Positions 1 to 7,734 of a DNA stretch of 35,706 bases are shown in pieces; position 1 is the first letter of the stretch, and every line of letters begins with the position of its first letter. Where the stretch lies: assembly GCA_013215375.1 (NCBI GenBank), contig JABSRB010000001.1:271630-307335 (forward strand), given 5' to 3'. Source of the stretch: Oceanospirillaceae bacterium. GTDB taxonomy: Bacteria; Pseudomonadota; Gammaproteobacteria; Pseudomonadales; Balneatricaceae. The position numbers and the translations under genes are program-made. A model generated the notes under the pieces. That model was not told the DNA's origin. It saw nothing but the letters and a program-made list of their open reading frames with translations, and did no database searches.

Positions 1-7
1 TTGTTAT

Positions 8-82
8 TGGGGTATCGCCAAGCGGTAAGGCAACGGGTTTTGATCTCGTCATGCGTAGGTTCGAATCCTTCTACCCCAACCA
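8..82 (+). tRNA. tRNA-Gln (anticodon TTG), normal length
   Basis: A 75-nt cloverleaf including an encoded CCA. The acceptor stem is TGGGGTA with TACCCCA, followed by discriminator A and CCA. The D arm is GCC/GGC. The anticodon stem is ACGGG/CTCGT (one G-T pair) around the loop TTTTGAT, giving anticodon TTG. The T arm is GTAGG with loop TTCGAAT and CCTTC. The T stem holds a T-T mismatch at its second pair, which the usual enterobacterial tRNA-Gln lacks. The same mismatch is in the next copy, so it looks inherited rather than a sequencing error. The gene starts only 7 nt from the window edge, so a larger tRNA cluster may lie upstream. Confidence 0.95.
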
Positions 83-179
83 ATTTTTTATATCATCGCT
101 CTCTTTATACCGCTGACATCCAACTATTATTGATCTCATCAATTTAGTGTTAGCATTCTCAAACGGTATAAAACACTAT

Positions 180-278
180 TGGGGTATCGCCAAGCGGTAA
201 GGCAACGGGTTTTGATCTCGTCATGCCAACGGGTTTTGATCTCGTCATGCGTAGGTTCGAATCCTTCTACCCCAACCA
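180..278 (+). tRNA. tRNA-Gln (TTG) with duplicated anticodon arm, probable pseudo-tRNA
   Basis: This copy matches the first tRNA-Gln except for an exact 24-bp tandem duplication that covers the anticodon arm and the variable loop. The unit runs from CAACGGG to GTCATGC and occurs at 213-236 and 237-260, so the gene is 99 nt instead of 75. Acceptor stem, D arm, T arm and CCA are intact. The RNA could fold with two stacked anticodon arms, or pair the first ACGGG with the second CTCGT and expose a loop carrying two TTG triplets. Normal charging and decoding seem unlikely, so I infer a pseudogene unless the extra arm is tolerated. A short read or assembly duplication is the main alternative. Confidence 0.85.
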
Positions 279-327
279 ACTTTCTCCATCTCAACAATCT
301 CTTTTTACCTTCCTCTACTATCTTTAG

Positions 328-350
328 ATTTTCGACTCGAAAATTTACAT
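328..350 (+). terminator. possible weak terminator of the tRNA-Gln transcript
   Basis: ATTTTCG and CGAAAAT form a 7-bp stem around ACT, about 50 nt after the second tRNA. The stem is AT-rich and only a short T run follows, so this is a weak call. Confidence 0.3.
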
Positions 351-523
351 CCATAAACACATGTATTACCGTAGTTTTCTGGCATAGATGTCATGAGCGC
401 CTATACTTACCAAGTTATTTGCCCTGAAAAACATGTTTAACTTAACTGTTTCTCTCTGGGCCATTCCCACAGTAATGAAGCAAGTATCCGTTCGTATCTT
501 ATCTAACAAGGAGTGTGGCCAAG

Positions 524-2629
524 ATGGATAGTTCCAAATCATTAAGTAGTAATAGTTCACTGCTAGAGAAAGCAGACACAGGGCCTGTTCGAAAAAATAT
601 TTATATCATATTTGTAGAATTTGACAGCACTCACACCAGCTCAATTATTTCTTTCTTGAGGGACAACCAATTTGCCCCGCGCGGCAAGAACCTCGATACG
701 ATGGACGAACTGCTCACCACACTTTCTGAACGCTCTTGGGACCTGATACTTTGCAAGTCTCAGTTTAGTAGTTTTGATCCCTTTTTAATGAGTAGAGAAC
801 TTGCCGCTCTGGAAAAAGACATCCCTGTAATACAGCTCCATCAACAACCTACACCTCAAGACATTACACAAGCGCTTCTAAACAAGATACAAGCCGTTTT
901 ACCAATAGACGACCACCCTTTGTTGCTTTTGTTCATTCAACGCGAATACGCTCAGTTAGAGGACAGGAGACAAGCTCGACAATTGCAGCAACGTCTTGAA
1001 GACAGCAAAAAGCGCTGCAAGTTGCTGATGGACCATTCTGCGCTCTCTATCGCCTTCCTAGACAACCACAGAATCGTCTACTTAAATGAGGCTTTCTGCC
1101 AGCTGTTTGGCTATCAAGTCACCGCTTTGTTACTCAACAAATCGATTCTAAAACTAGTTGCATCAGGGGAGAGAACCGGCGTAGAACAGCTTATTGCTAC
1201 CTTTGGCGACAACGGCCATACTCGACAAACGTATCAGTTACTGGCCCAACGCGCCGACAAAAGTAACTTTACTGCGCACATAGAACTACAACAAATTGAG
1301 TTTAAAGATCGTGAATGCATAGAAATTTTAATCAACAGTAAGCAACAGCAGTTAAACAAAAATATTTTTGAAGATATGGATGCCATTACCGGTCTCTACA
1401 ACTTAAACCATTTCACCAACGCTTTAGAGAGCATTGTACGACAAGCGCAACGCGGTGGTCACGACTGTCATCTCATCTATATAAATATCATAAACTTACT
1501 GAGCATTCGCAGCCAACTAGGCAGTGAGGCAAGCCGTAGCTTAGCTCGTGATTGCGCTGACATTATGAATGACGAATTGTCTAAAGTGCACCTTAAAGCG
1601 CGGATATCTGATAATACTTTTGCGATTGTTTACTCGGACCCCGATATGCAAAAAAGCAAGGTGATAGCGACCGCCCTTTTTGATCGACTCTCTAATCATA
1701 TTACTCACTTTGAAGACAATTTAATCGAGCCCCAATACATTGTGGCTATTGTACCTTTAACAGACACCTCTCCCAGCGTGCAGTGCCTACTTGAACGCGG
1801 CCAGACCACCATTAGCCATTGTAATGCACAACCTCAAGTAACGGTGTTTAATGCTGAGAAAGATGAGTTGTCTAACAGTGATGTGCAGAGTATTACCCAA
1901 GTCAAAAGCGCCTTAAAGAAAGATCAACTACAGTTACTATTCCAACCTCTAGTCCCCTTAGTCTTTAACAGCAAATACCAACACTACGAAGTACTGCTGC
2001 GCTTGATCGATGAAAACAATCGCAGTCTTCCCCCCGCCCAGTTTCTCTCCAGTATAGGTAATGCCGATTTAAATGAAGAGATGGACAGGTGGGTAATCAG
2101 CCAAAGCATCAATCGCTTTCGAGAACAGTTGGATAAAAAACAGCAGCTGAAACTTTTTATCAGTGTCACTGACACGGTTTGGCAGCGCGAAGGATTACTA
2201 CTGTGGCTCGCCGAACAATTGCGCTTAAGTAGAATTCAAGCGGATCACATTGTTATTCAAATCAGCGAATCTGAGTCTGCAAACAAACTCAGCGAAGCCG
2301 AATTTTTTGTTAATGGCCTGCGCCAGCTTAATTGCCTCGTCTGCTTAAAACACTACGGCAGCACTAATAACTCCAAGGCGATACTGGAAACTTTAAATCC
2401 TGATTACGTCAAATTTGACGGTAGTTTTATTCAAGAGCTGGCAGATGATGCCATTTTGGACAGTAACTTTGCCGCACTGCTAAGCAACTTAACCAATCTT
2501 GGAAAAGTGACTATTGCACCGCAGGTAGAGCATCCTCATGTGATGAGTTTATTATGGAAATCAGGTTTGGGAATGGTGCAGGGCTATTACTTACAACCCC
2601 CCGAAAAAGAAATGGATTACCAGTTCTAA
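524..2629 (+). CDS. fimX: FimX-like REC-PAS-GGDEF-EAL c-di-GMP effector (degenerate)
   Basis: About 701 residues with the FimX layout: a REC-like N-terminus (about 20-140), a PAS domain (about 155-270), a GGDEF-like domain (about 285-420) and an EAL domain (about 445-690). Both catalytic sites are degenerate. The GGDEF signature reads SDNTF, the EAL motif reads EVLLRL (near residue 489), and the usual DDFG reads KHYG. An EVLLR motif with a lost DDFG is the state of Pseudomonas FimX, which binds c-di-GMP without hydrolysing it and controls type IV pilus assembly at the pole. A role in twitching is inferred by homology; no pil gene is in view. I chose ATG 524 over GTG 515 because AAGGAG (508-513) lies 10 nt before the ATG but 1 nt before the GTG. 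Confidence 0.78.
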   Translation: MDSSKSLSSNSSLLEKADTGPVRKNIYIIFVEFDSTHTSSIISFLRDNQFAPRGKNLDTMDELLTTLSERSWDLILCKSQFSSFDPFLMSRELAALEKDIPVIQLHQQPTPQDITQALLNKIQAVLPIDDHPLLLLFIQREYAQLEDRRQARQLQQRLEDSKKRCKLLMDHSALSIAFLDNHRIVYLNEAFCQLFGYQVTALLLNKSILKLVASGERTGVEQLIATFGDNGHTRQTYQLLAQRADKSNFTAHIELQQIEFKDRECIEILINSKQQQLNKNIFEDMDAITGLYNLNHFTNALESIVRQAQRGGHDCHLIYINIINLLSIRSQLGSEASRSLARDCADIMNDELSKVHLKARISDNTFAIVYSDPDMQKSKVIATALFDRLSNHITHFEDNLIEPQYIVAIVPLTDTSPSVQCLLERGQTTISHCNAQPQVTVFNAEKDELSNSDVQSITQVKSALKKDQLQLLFQPLVPLVFNSKYQHYEVLLRLIDENNRSLPPAQFLSSIGNADLNEEMDRWVISQSINRFREQLDKKQQLKLFISVTDTVWQREGLLLWLAEQLRLSRIQADHIVIQISESESANKLSEAEFFVNGLRQLNCLVCLKHYGSTNNSKAILETLNPDYVKFDGSFIQELADDAILDSNFAALLSNLTNLGKVTIAPQVEHPHVMSLLWKSGLGMVQGYYLQPPEKEMDYQF

Positions 2630-2664
2630 TAGACCAGCGTCTGGCATTGGTTAGTTTAAGCAAC

Positions 2665-2695
2665 TTATAAGGGCCCCATTGGAGCCCCTTATTTA
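2665..2695 (+). terminator. probable terminator after fimX-like gene
   Basis: An imperfect stem begins ATAAGGG and closes with CCCTTAT, with further pairing inside, then ATTTAG. It lies about 35 nt after the stop codon. The bulged stem and short T run keep confidence moderate. Confidence 0.5.
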
Positions 2696-2697
2696 GC

Positions 2698-2724
2698 TTA
2701 AAAAGTCTGTGTGATTACAGACTT
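2698..2724 (-). terminator. rho-independent terminator of aldB
   Basis: Read on the minus strand, AAGTCTGT and ACAGACTT form a perfect 8-bp stem around a 6-nt loop and are followed by TTTTT. It sits about 33 nt after the aldB stop codon. Confidence 0.7.
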
Positions 2725-2756
2725 ATCTACAGAGCTAAGTTTGTTGGGTTACTATT

Positions 2757-4274
2757 CTAGAAAAAGCCTAGCGGGTTGATATCATAGCTCACCAACATAT
2801 TCTTGGTTTGCTGATAATGATCTAACATCATCTTGTGATTTTCACGCCCAATACCCGACTGTTTATAGCCGCCAAATGCCGCATGCGCAGGATACAAGTG
2901 ATAACAATTAGTCCAAACTCTTCCCGCTTGAATGCCGCGTCCCATTCTATAAGAGCGATTCATATCACGGGTCCAAAGACCGGCACCTAAACCAAACTGG
3001 GTATCATTGGCAATTGCCAGTGCTTCCGCTTCATCTTTAAAAGTAGTTACGCTGATGACCGGGCCAAATATTTCCTCTTGGAAAACCCGCATATCGTTAG
3101 TGCCTTTAAGGAGAGTTGGCTGCACATAAAAACCTTGATCAAGACCTGAGACCTTCTCATACGCCCCCCCAATTAAGACCTCTGCCCCCTCGTTTTTACC
3201 GATCTCTATATAGGCTAAGATTTTATCGTACTGCTCTTTGGAAACCTGCGCACCTACCTGGCTATCGGTATCTAATGGGTTACCTTGCACAATGCCTTTA
3301 GTACGTGCAATTAAGCGCTCAATAAATTCATCGGCAATAGACTCTTGAACCAATAGTCTTGAAGGACAAGTACAAACCTCACCTTGATTGAAAAATGCCA
3401 GTGCGGCACCTTCCAAACATTTGTCGATAAAAGCATCCTCTTGCTGCATGATATCTTCAAAGAAAATATTGGGAGATTTTCCGCCGAGCTCAACCGTTGA
3501 GGGAATCAAACTCTCTGCAGCGCATTTTAAAATGTGTTTGCCCACCGGGGACGAACCGGTAAAGGCTACTTTGGCAATTCTACTGGAAGTTGCCAGTGCT
3601 TGACCCGCCTCTGCGCCATAGCCATTCACTACATTGAGTACGCCTGGTGGCAGCAAATCACCGATAAGATCCATTAAGATCAAGATCGACAGTGGTGTCT
3701 GCTCAGCGGGTTTTAATACAATGCAGTTACCCGTGGCCAACGCTGGTGGTATTTTCCACGCAGCCATTAACAAGGGGAAATTCCACGGGATAATTTGCCC
3801 AACTACACCTAAAGGCTCATGAAAATGATAGGCAACAGTGTTGTTGTCAATTTCCCCGATGGAGCCTTCTTGGGCGCGAATACAACCGGCAAAGTATCTA
3901 AAATGGTCTGCAGCAAGGGGTACATCAGCAGCCATCGTCTCACGAATACACTTGCCGTTATCCCAAGTCTCTACTAGTGCTAGCAGCTCTAAATTTTGTT
4001 CAATACGATCAGCTATCTTAAGCAGGATATTAGAGCGCTCAGTCACAGAAGTGATAGCCCAGCTGGTTTTTGCTGCATGAGCTGCATCTAAGGCTAAATC
4101 GATATCTTGCGCATCGGAGCGTGGTATTTCACAAATCACTTCACCGGTTACCGGGGTGATATTATCAAAGTATTTGCCGGCAACAGGCGCCACCCACTCA
4201 CCGTTTATATAGTTATGATAACGCTGTTTGAACTGTATTTTAGATTGGGCTGAACCTGGATTTGGATAAATCAT
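2757..4274 (-). CDS. aldB: AldB/ExaC-type NAD(P)-dependent aldehyde dehydrogenase
   Basis: About 505 residues, full length for the AldB/ExaC branch, which oxidises acetaldehyde and other short aldehydes to acids during alcohol use. The chain is close to E. coli AldB throughout. It has the cofactor-binding IIPWNFPLL, the general-base ELGGKSPN, and the active-site [12 protein letters not shown], whose first Cys aligns with the catalytic Cys. EEIFGPV and the C-terminal [13 protein letters not shown] are also present. ATG 4274 is chosen over an upstream in-frame TTG (4280) because AGAGG lies 8 nt before the ATG. An AraC-type gene is divergent, and a 165-bp repeat lies between them. Control by that AraC protein is an inference from position. 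Confidence 0.93.
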   Translation of the reverse strand: MIYPNPGSAQSKIQFKQRYHNYINGEWVAPVAGKYFDNITPVTGEVICEIPRSDAQDIDLALDAAHAAKTSWAITSVTERSNILLKIADRIEQNLELLALVETWDNGKCIRETMAADVPLAADHFRYFAGCIRAQEGSIGEIDNNTVAYHFHEPLGVVGQIIPWNFPLLMAAWKIPPALATGNCIVLKPAEQTPLSILILMDLIGDLLPPGVLNVVNGYGAEAGQALATSSRIAKVAFTGSSPVGKHILKCAAESLIPSTVELGGKSPNIFFEDIMQQEDAFIDKCLEGAALAFFNQGEVCTCPSRLLVQESIADEFIERLIARTKGIVQGNPLDTDSQVGAQVSKEQYDKILAYIEIGKNEGAEVLIGGAYEKVSGLDQGFYVQPTLLKGTNDMRVFQEEIFGPVISVTTFKDEAEALAIANDTQFGLGAGLWTRDMNRSYRMGRGIQAGRVWTNCYHLYPAHAAFGGYKQSGIGRENHKMMLDHYQQTKNMLVSYDINPLGFF

Positions 4275-4385
4275 AATCAATGCCTCTAGTTATTTTTGTT
4301 GTCTGCTGTACTATCCTAGGAGCAACCTTGCTAGAACACTGTGCTGTCAATTCACTTTTTTTGCCTCTCAGTCCAAAAATAATAG

Positions 4386-4550
4386 TCCTAGATCCGGCGA
4401 TTGAGCGCGAAAAAGGAGTGCAAGATATTGGTGTGCATAGGAAATTAGAAAATTTTGTGGTCACCTTATTGGTGATTAAAATATTTTCTGGTTTTCTAGG
4501 TATATCAAGAGCTTGTGCTTACTTTCGTGATTCAACTGCCGAATTTAGGA
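4386..4550 (+). repeat. 165-bp MITE-like element with terminal inverted repeats, copy 1
   Basis: The left end starts TCCTAGATCCGGCGATTGA and the right end, read inward on the other strand, starts TCCTAAATTCGGCAGTTGAA. These are imperfect terminal inverted repeats of about 19 bp. A second copy of identical length and orientation lies at 7558-7722, with roughly 90% identity by eye. No target-site duplication is obvious. The element occupies the divergent control region of aldB and the AraC gene and ends 21 nt before the AraC start, so it may affect transcription of either. It encodes nothing credible. I infer a non-autonomous, transposon-derived element. Confidence 0.75.
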
Positions 4551-4571
4551 TAATCCAAAATAGGCTATTTT

Positions 4572-5480
4572 ATGATTAGGGAAATCATAGAAAAACACCG
4601 GCGAGATCCGCGTGTCTTGGTTGAAAACAAGATATCTTTTGCCGCTGCCAACTCAGAATTAAGCATCTATGATACTTTTGAGAAAGCTTCTCGGGTGGAA
4701 CTTGCCTCTGATCAGCTGATGTTTTGCGGTATGGTCAGTGGTAAAAAAGTCATGCACGCCAACAGTGACGATTATGAATGTGAGTTTTTACCGCACGAAT
4801 CATTTGTAATGGCACCTAACAGCCCCGTTCAAATCGACTTTCCCACAGCTTCCCTCACCCAGCCCACTACTTGTCTGGCTATTGAAATCGACTCACAGCG
4901 CGTGCAACAAATTATTAGCGGGCTTAACAGCAGCGCCTCTTTAGCGCGCTACCAAAAAGAATGGCAGTATCAAACGGAGTTAGTTCACACCCATCACAAC
5001 AGCGAAACCCAAGCGTTACTCAATCGGATAGTGCACATTTTCACGGAAAACCATCAAGATAGAAGTTTTATGATAGACCTTGCGGTCACAGAATTGATTG
5101 TCAGGTTACTGCGGCATCAAACCCGAGAGTTCATTATTTCGCACAGCAACACCCAGCCCGATCACAACGGCATTAATGCGGTAATTTCTTATATCCAAGA
5201 AAATATTGAGAGTAATCTAGATTTTGCTAAGTTATGTAAGCTTGCCTGCATGAGCAGAACCAAGTTTTTTAATGAATTCAAGCAAATCCTTGGCTGCACC
5301 CCCAAAGAGTTCCTTTTCCAGCAGCGCTTAAAACGCGCCGCCCAAATGTTGCAGCAAGGCAGCAGTATAACTGCCGTGTGTTTTGAGACCGGCTATAGCA
5401 ACAGCAGTCATTTCAGCCGCAGTTTTAAAGCTTTTTACGGCATGAGCCCCAGGCAATATAAACAGCAGCATAGTATTTAG
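4572..5480 (+). CDS. AraC-family transcriptional regulator
   Basis: 302 residues, the usual length for an AraC activator with a ligand-sensing N-terminal half. The C-terminal 100 residues are a double helix-turn-helix. The first runs near DFAKLCKLACMSRTKFFNEF, and the second holds ITAVCFETGYSNSSHFSRSF followed by FYGMSPRQYKQ, the family signature. The N-terminal half is a probable cupin-like effector domain of the AraC_N kind; its ligand is unknown. The gene is divergent from aldB, the most likely target. Its stop overlaps the convergent gene by 4 nt. Only a weak Shine-Dalgarno (AGG, about 8 nt upstream) is visible. Confidence 0.88.
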   Translation: MIREIIEKHRRDPRVLVENKISFAAANSELSIYDTFEKASRVELASDQLMFCGMVSGKKVMHANSDDYECEFLPHESFVMAPNSPVQIDFPTASLTQPTTCLAIEIDSQRVQQIISGLNSSASLARYQKEWQYQTELVHTHHNSETQALLNRIVHIFTENHQDRSFMIDLAVTELIVRLLRHQTREFIISHSNTQPDHNGINAVISYIQENIESNLDFAKLCKLACMSRTKFFNEFKQILGCTPKEFLFQQRLKRAAQMLQQGSSITAVCFETGYSNSSHFSRSFKAFYGMSPRQYKQQHSI

Positions 5481-6724
5481 TCTCGAATGAGATAAATAGG
5501 GCTTTGGCCAATAAAAATATCACCGGTTAATGCTTCGCCCATTTTATCAATTACCCGATGCTCGGTAATGAGAGACTGTTGCTGCTCGCCACTATTCCAC
5601 AGCACTTCAATCACGCTGTCCGCTTTACTGCAGATAAGATGATGCGCATCCCCCTCTTTACGAAAAGAGACCACACAAGAGCCCTGTAGCTGCGCTAACA
5701 TAGTTTTAAACACATAGAAGGCCCCACGTTTAACCAGCCCCTCACGCGCATCCACTAAGCCGTAACCCGACGCTATAAGCTGATGCCAGTAGACGCTTTC
5801 GACCTTATCGCTGGCAAAAGCCAACAGGTAATACCTAAGCAGGTAGTTGGCGTAATCCTCTTCGTCAATACACTCTGTTTCACTGGTCGGCGCCCAGGGA
5901 GCGGTATTAGACAGTGGCCAGTTAGCTTCGCTTATTATAATCTCATCGCTGGATTTACCGCTGAGCTTTGCCAGAGCATACAAAAAGTCTATTTTACGGG
6001 TGGTATCAAAAATACCCGTCTGAGTATTTTCCGGGGCGCCGCGTCTATCCACGTACAACAGTGCCGCCAGCTTATCAAACTTAATCCGGTAACCATTAAA
6101 CAGCGCTCTGATTGTGAAGTGATACTCGTAGTCGATAACCGCCGGGCCCACCAGCTTAATATCAGGAAACTCGCTATCTCTAAGCTGCTGTACCTGCTGA
6201 TAGAAGCTAAGATATTCAGCCACAGAAAAGAACCCCCACTTGGTTCTATTGATGGCATTGCCTATTTGAAAAGTAGCGACAGAACCGGCAAAAGCGTTAA
6301 ATATCTTCCGGGTATTTTCCAGCAACAACGAATGATTTTCGATGTGATTGCGATCTTGTAATACATTGATCAACACCTCACAGTGAGCAAACTCTTCCCT
6401 GAAAGCGACATACTTATCCAGATTATCAATATCGGCCAAAGGCAGTCTTATCTGTAATTGCTGGCAGCCGAGCTCGGCTATTAATTGTTGCTGTTGATCA
6501 CCTTTATCAAGATTGACACACAAGCCAAAAAATTTGTCGCGCTTAACCTTTTTCCCTTTAATAAAGAAAGCGGCGATCAACGCCAGTGGGAAGTAAAATA
6601 GGTTGGTTACCAGCAGCAGCCAAATGTCAGCGCGATGCTTTTTCTTCATCGCTTTTTTGTAGCTTTTATCAGCCAGTTGATAGGGCTGATCAGAGTGGTG
6701 ATCCCACTTAAACTTATCATTCAT
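5477..6724 (-). CDS. membrane-anchored TIM-barrel glycosidase-like protein, likely inactive
   Basis: 415 residues. A basic N-terminus (about 1-32) is followed by one membrane segment (about 33-55, LLLVTNLFYFPLALIAAFFI) and then a soluble domain that reads like a clan GH-A barrel. The acid/base position, normally GNEPN, reads GNAINR, so the Glu is replaced by Ala (codon GCC). The probable nucleophile is kept in IISEANWPLS. An EYLSFYQQ stretch follows as in GH-A enzymes. I infer a substrate-binding or otherwise altered protein rather than an ordinary hydrolase. It is the second gene of an operon, 8 nt after a sugar-kinase-like gene, suggesting a joint role at the cell surface. The family assignment rests on motifs only. 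Confidence 0.6.
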   Translation of the reverse strand: MNDKFKWDHHSDQPYQLADKSYKKAMKKKHRADIWLLLVTNLFYFPLALIAAFFIKGKKVKRDKFFGLCVNLDKGDQQQQLIAELGCQQLQIRLPLADIDNLDKYVAFREEFAHCEVLINVLQDRNHIENHSLLLENTRKIFNAFAGSVATFQIGNAINRTKWGFFSVAEYLSFYQQVQQLRDSEFPDIKLVGPAVIDYEYHFTIRALFNGYRIKFDKLAALLYVDRRGAPENTQTGIFDTTRKIDFLYALAKLSGKSSDEIIISEANWPLSNTAPWAPTSETECIDEEDYANYLLRYYLLAFASDKVESVYWHQLIASGYGLVDAREGLVKRGAFYVFKTMLAQLQGSCVVSFRKEGDAHHLICSKADSVIEVLWNSGEQQQSLITEHRVIDKMGEALTGDIFIGQSPIYLIRD

Positions 6725-6732
6725 GCTTTAGA

Positions 6733-7473
6733 TTACTGCATTATCGGCCGGCCTTTAAGCCGACGTTTGAAGTTTTTAAAGCGTTTATGACGATGATTAA
6801 AATCCATCGCTAGCGCCTGACACTGCGCGATATCGTAACCGCCTAGTTGAGCATATTCAGACACGATATCATCTAACACTTGATCCGTGGCCCAGAGCAT
6901 TTTAAAACAGCGCATACGCTCTTTAATGGCAAGATCACCAAAGGCCATACGATTGATATCGATAATTTTAAATTGATACTCGCCATCGCGCTGACAAATT
7001 AGAATATTCCCGGGAGAGTAATCTTTATGCAAGATACCGCGCTGATGCAAAGCTAAGGTAAATTTGGCAAAGGCTTTAAAGATGACATCTCTATCAGTGA
7101 AAGATAGGTCCTTTAATGGCTCGCGAATGGTGAAGTCATAATCAAACATCTCACTGACAAAATAACTCTTACTCAGTAGCCGACCTTCACGATACTCAAC
7201 ATAAGCCACTGCACGGGGTACAAACTCAGCTATTTTCATCGAGTAATCAAAGGAGCGTTTTGCCTTAGATTCACGGACAAAAGTATAAATTAAACGATTT
7301 AGAAAATTTGGCGTTTTAAAAGATTTCACCACGTAATCGCGGTTTTCAAAACGTACTTTTTTAATTTTATTGCGTGCATCTTGCAGCACACAATCACTGT
7401 TGGCAAACAGCCCTTCAATGTCATCGATAATCGCACGACTCTGGGCAATTTCTGAATTGATCTGAGTTTTCAT
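6733..7473 (-). CDS. WaaP/InaA-like lipopolysaccharide-type kinase
   Basis: About 246 residues with a small eukaryotic-like kinase core. The catalytic loop is HKDYSPGNIL (Asp as base, Asn for metal) and the DFG-equivalent is IIDINR. The N-lobe Lys is probably the one in YVVKSF. This layout is shared by LPS core sugar kinases (WaaP, RfaY, KdkA) and InaA-like proteins, which phosphorylate heptose or Kdo at the inner face of the membrane. The substrate cannot be read from the sequence. I chose ATG 7473 rather than GTG 7542 because a TATAAT box (7510-7515) lies inside the longer reading. The glycosidase-like gene follows 8 nt downstream and is probably co-transcribed. Confidence 0.72.
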   Translation of the reverse strand: MKTQINSEIAQSRAIIDDIEGLFANSDCVLQDARNKIKKVRFENRDYVVKSFKTPNFLNRLIYTFVRESKAKRSFDYSMKIAEFVPRAVAYVEYREGRLLSKSYFVSEMFDYDFTIREPLKDLSFTDRDVIFKAFAKFTLALHQRGILHKDYSPGNILICQRDGEYQFKIIDINRMAFGDLAIKERMRCFKMLWATDQVLDDIVSEYAQLGGYDIAQCQALAMDFNHRHKRFKNFKRRLKGRPIMQ

Positions 7474-7509
7474 CTGGCTCTTAATGTATCGCTTAAGGAA
7501 TAAGTGCGC

Positions 7510-7538
7510 ATTATAGCCCGTTTGAAGGGCCCAAAACA
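7510..7538 (-). promoter_or_regulatory. candidate sigma-70 promoter for the kinase operon
   Basis: On the minus strand a consensus -10 TATAAT (7515-7510) has a weak -35 TGTTTT (7538-7533) at 17-bp spacing. Transcription would start about 30 nt before ATG 7473. The box lies just inside the flank of the second 165-bp element. Confidence 0.45.
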
Positions 7539-7557
7539 GCACGGGCTTTTCACATCA

Positions 7558-7722
7558 TCCTAGATTCGGCGATTGAGCGCGAAAAAGGAGTGTAAGATAT
7601 TGGTGTGCATAGGGAATCAGAAAATTTTGTGGTCACCTTATTGGTAATGAAAATATTTTCTGGTTTACTAGGTGCATCAAGAGCTTGTGCTTACTTTCGT
7701 AATTCAACTGCCAAATTTAGGA
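7558..7722 (+). repeat. 165-bp MITE-like element with terminal inverted repeats, copy 2
   Basis: Same length and orientation as the copy at 4386-4550. It begins TCCTAGATTCGGCGATTGA and ends with the complement of TCCTAAATTTGGCAGTTGAA. Differences between copies are scattered point changes, so both are old but recognisable. It fills the space between the stop of the membrane-protein gene (13 nt away) and the promoter of the kinase operon. The two copies are direct repeats around a 3-kb block, so homologous recombination could delete that block. Confidence 0.75.
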
Positions 7723-7734
7723 TCCTCCTATTTG

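Noticed and set aside
180-278. Reading the extra 24 bp of the tRNA as an intron
   Set aside because: The insert is an exact tandem copy of the adjacent arm and lacks group I intron features; bacteria do not use the archaeal bulge-helix-bulge splicing. Duplication is simpler.
4310-4330. GG and GC pair resembling a sigma-54 promoter near aldB
   Set aside because: The spacing between GG and GC is one base short and it points away from aldB.
4280-4579. A 99-residue reading frame across the aldB-araC gap
   Set aside because: Most of it lies in the 165-bp inverted-repeat element, and the other copy gives only a partial, non-conserved frame. There is no ribosome site.
7473-7542. A longer N-terminus for the kinase from GTG 7542
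   Set aside because: It would run through a TATAAT promoter box; ATG 7473 gives the normal kinase start.
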